Below, piece by piece: positions 6,044 to 6,198 of a stretch of DNA of 6,198 bases. The stretch comes from Anaerolineae bacterium (GTDB taxonomy: Bacteria; Chloroflexota; Anaerolineae; Epilineales; JAHCIE01), in NCBI GenBank assembly GCA_026129385.1, contig JAHCIE010000204.1, positions 1 to 6,198 on the forward strand, written 5' to 3'. The position numbers were made by a program, and so were the translations under genes. Positions within the stretch are counted from its first letter, which is position 1. Every line of letters starts with the position of its first letter. A model generated the notes under the pieces. That model did no database searches. It had not been told where the DNA came from and saw nothing but the letters and a program-made list of their open reading frames with translations.

Positions 6044-6198
6044 CGCCTCCCCCTCACACAGGTCCAGCCACTCCAGCATCGCCCGCAGCTGGCCGAGGCG
6101 GAACTCCAGCACGAGGCGGTCGAAGGAGGCCGCGTCGGCGATGCGCGCCGCCTGATCGGCCAGGCGGTCGTGCTCGGCCTGAAGCTCCGCACGCTGGG
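6032..6198 (-). CDS. Unidentified protein, C-terminal fragment upstream of mcrC
   Basis: Only the last 54 residues are in the window; the start lies beyond base 6198, and the stop is TAG at 6034-6032. The visible tail starts QRAELQAEHDRLADQAARIA, continues through SFDRLVLEFRLGQLRAMLEW and ends LDLCEGEAIGD. It is charged and strongly helical, with hydrophobic residues at about seven-residue spacing early on (L5, L12, I19), suggestive of a coiled coil or helical bundle. I do not recognise the family. It is judged a real gene because the frame gives protein-like sequence, while the competing mcrC-frame extension reads as arginine/serine-rich shadow. The stop is 16 bases from the mcrC ATG on the same strand, so it probably belongs to the same operon and could be an extra component of the restriction system. 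The last four or five residues are encoded by or next to the heptad array and may be an acquired tail. Confidence 0.7.
   Translation of the reverse strand, partial: QRAELQAEHDRLADQAARIADAASFDRLVLEFRLGQLRAMLEWLDLCEGEAIGD

Noticed and set aside
6016..6192. N-terminal extension of McrC from an upstream ATG at 6192
   Set aside because: The extra 59 residues are R/S/T-rich and lack McrC similarity. They overlap a more protein-like frame and run through the heptad array. The ATG at 6015 has a Shine-Dalgarno and begins the McrC fold.
1..6198. CRISPR array, transposase or phage genes
   Set aside because: No spaced direct repeats of CRISPR length, no transposase or integrase coding sequence and no insertion-sequence ends were seen.

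Overview
The window is GC-rich bacterial DNA, roughly 60-70% G+C in most lines I counted by hand. It carries one plus-strand gene pair on the left and a minus-strand block that fills the rest. No ribosomal or taxonomic marker gene is present. Short intergenic arrays with a 7-base period (at 1057-1077, 1634-1662 and 6016-6043) and the overall coding style remind me of Chloroflexota (Chloroflexi) genomes. That assignment is a low-to-moderate confidence guess from memory, not something the sequence proves.

Layout. Positions 1-257 (+) hold the C-terminal end of a CoA-binding (YccU-like) protein. It overlaps by 4 bases a complete metallo-beta-lactamase-fold hydrolase (254-1018, +). A 99-base convergent spacer with heptanucleotide repeats follows. 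Next is a GNAT acetyltransferase (1118-1615, -), whose upstream region holds a second heptad array running almost up to its Shine-Dalgarno, and then a cluster of inverted repeats (1729-1810) that touches the stop codon of the next gene. The main content is a minus-strand defence operon. In transcription order it is: the C-terminal end of an unrecognised gene (6198-6032), mcrC (6015-4675) and mcrB (4678-1799). The first two are separated by only 16 bases, and mcrC and mcrB overlap by 4 bases (ATGA).

How it works together. McrB (959 aa) is a GTP-specific AAA+ motor with a large N-terminal region and an EVE/PUA-like module inserted in the motor domain. McrC (446 aa) is the PD-(D/E)xK nuclease subunit. 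By family knowledge the pair forms a type IV, modification-dependent restriction complex: McrB reads modified DNA and translocates, McrC cuts. No methyltransferase is visible in the window, which fits a type IV system. The order is mcrC then mcrB, opposite to E. coli.

The most striking details are: (i) an exact 21-bp tandem duplication in mcrC that doubles the catalytic D-x-K strand (DTKYKTL twice); (ii) a heptad repeat array directly abutting the mcrC start codon, which supplies both the stop codon of the upstream gene and the mcrC Shine-Dalgarno; (iii) a compositional mosaic in mcrB, where the N-terminal and EVE segments are less GC-rich than the motor core; and (iv) an unidentified gene immediately upstream of mcrC that may be a third component.
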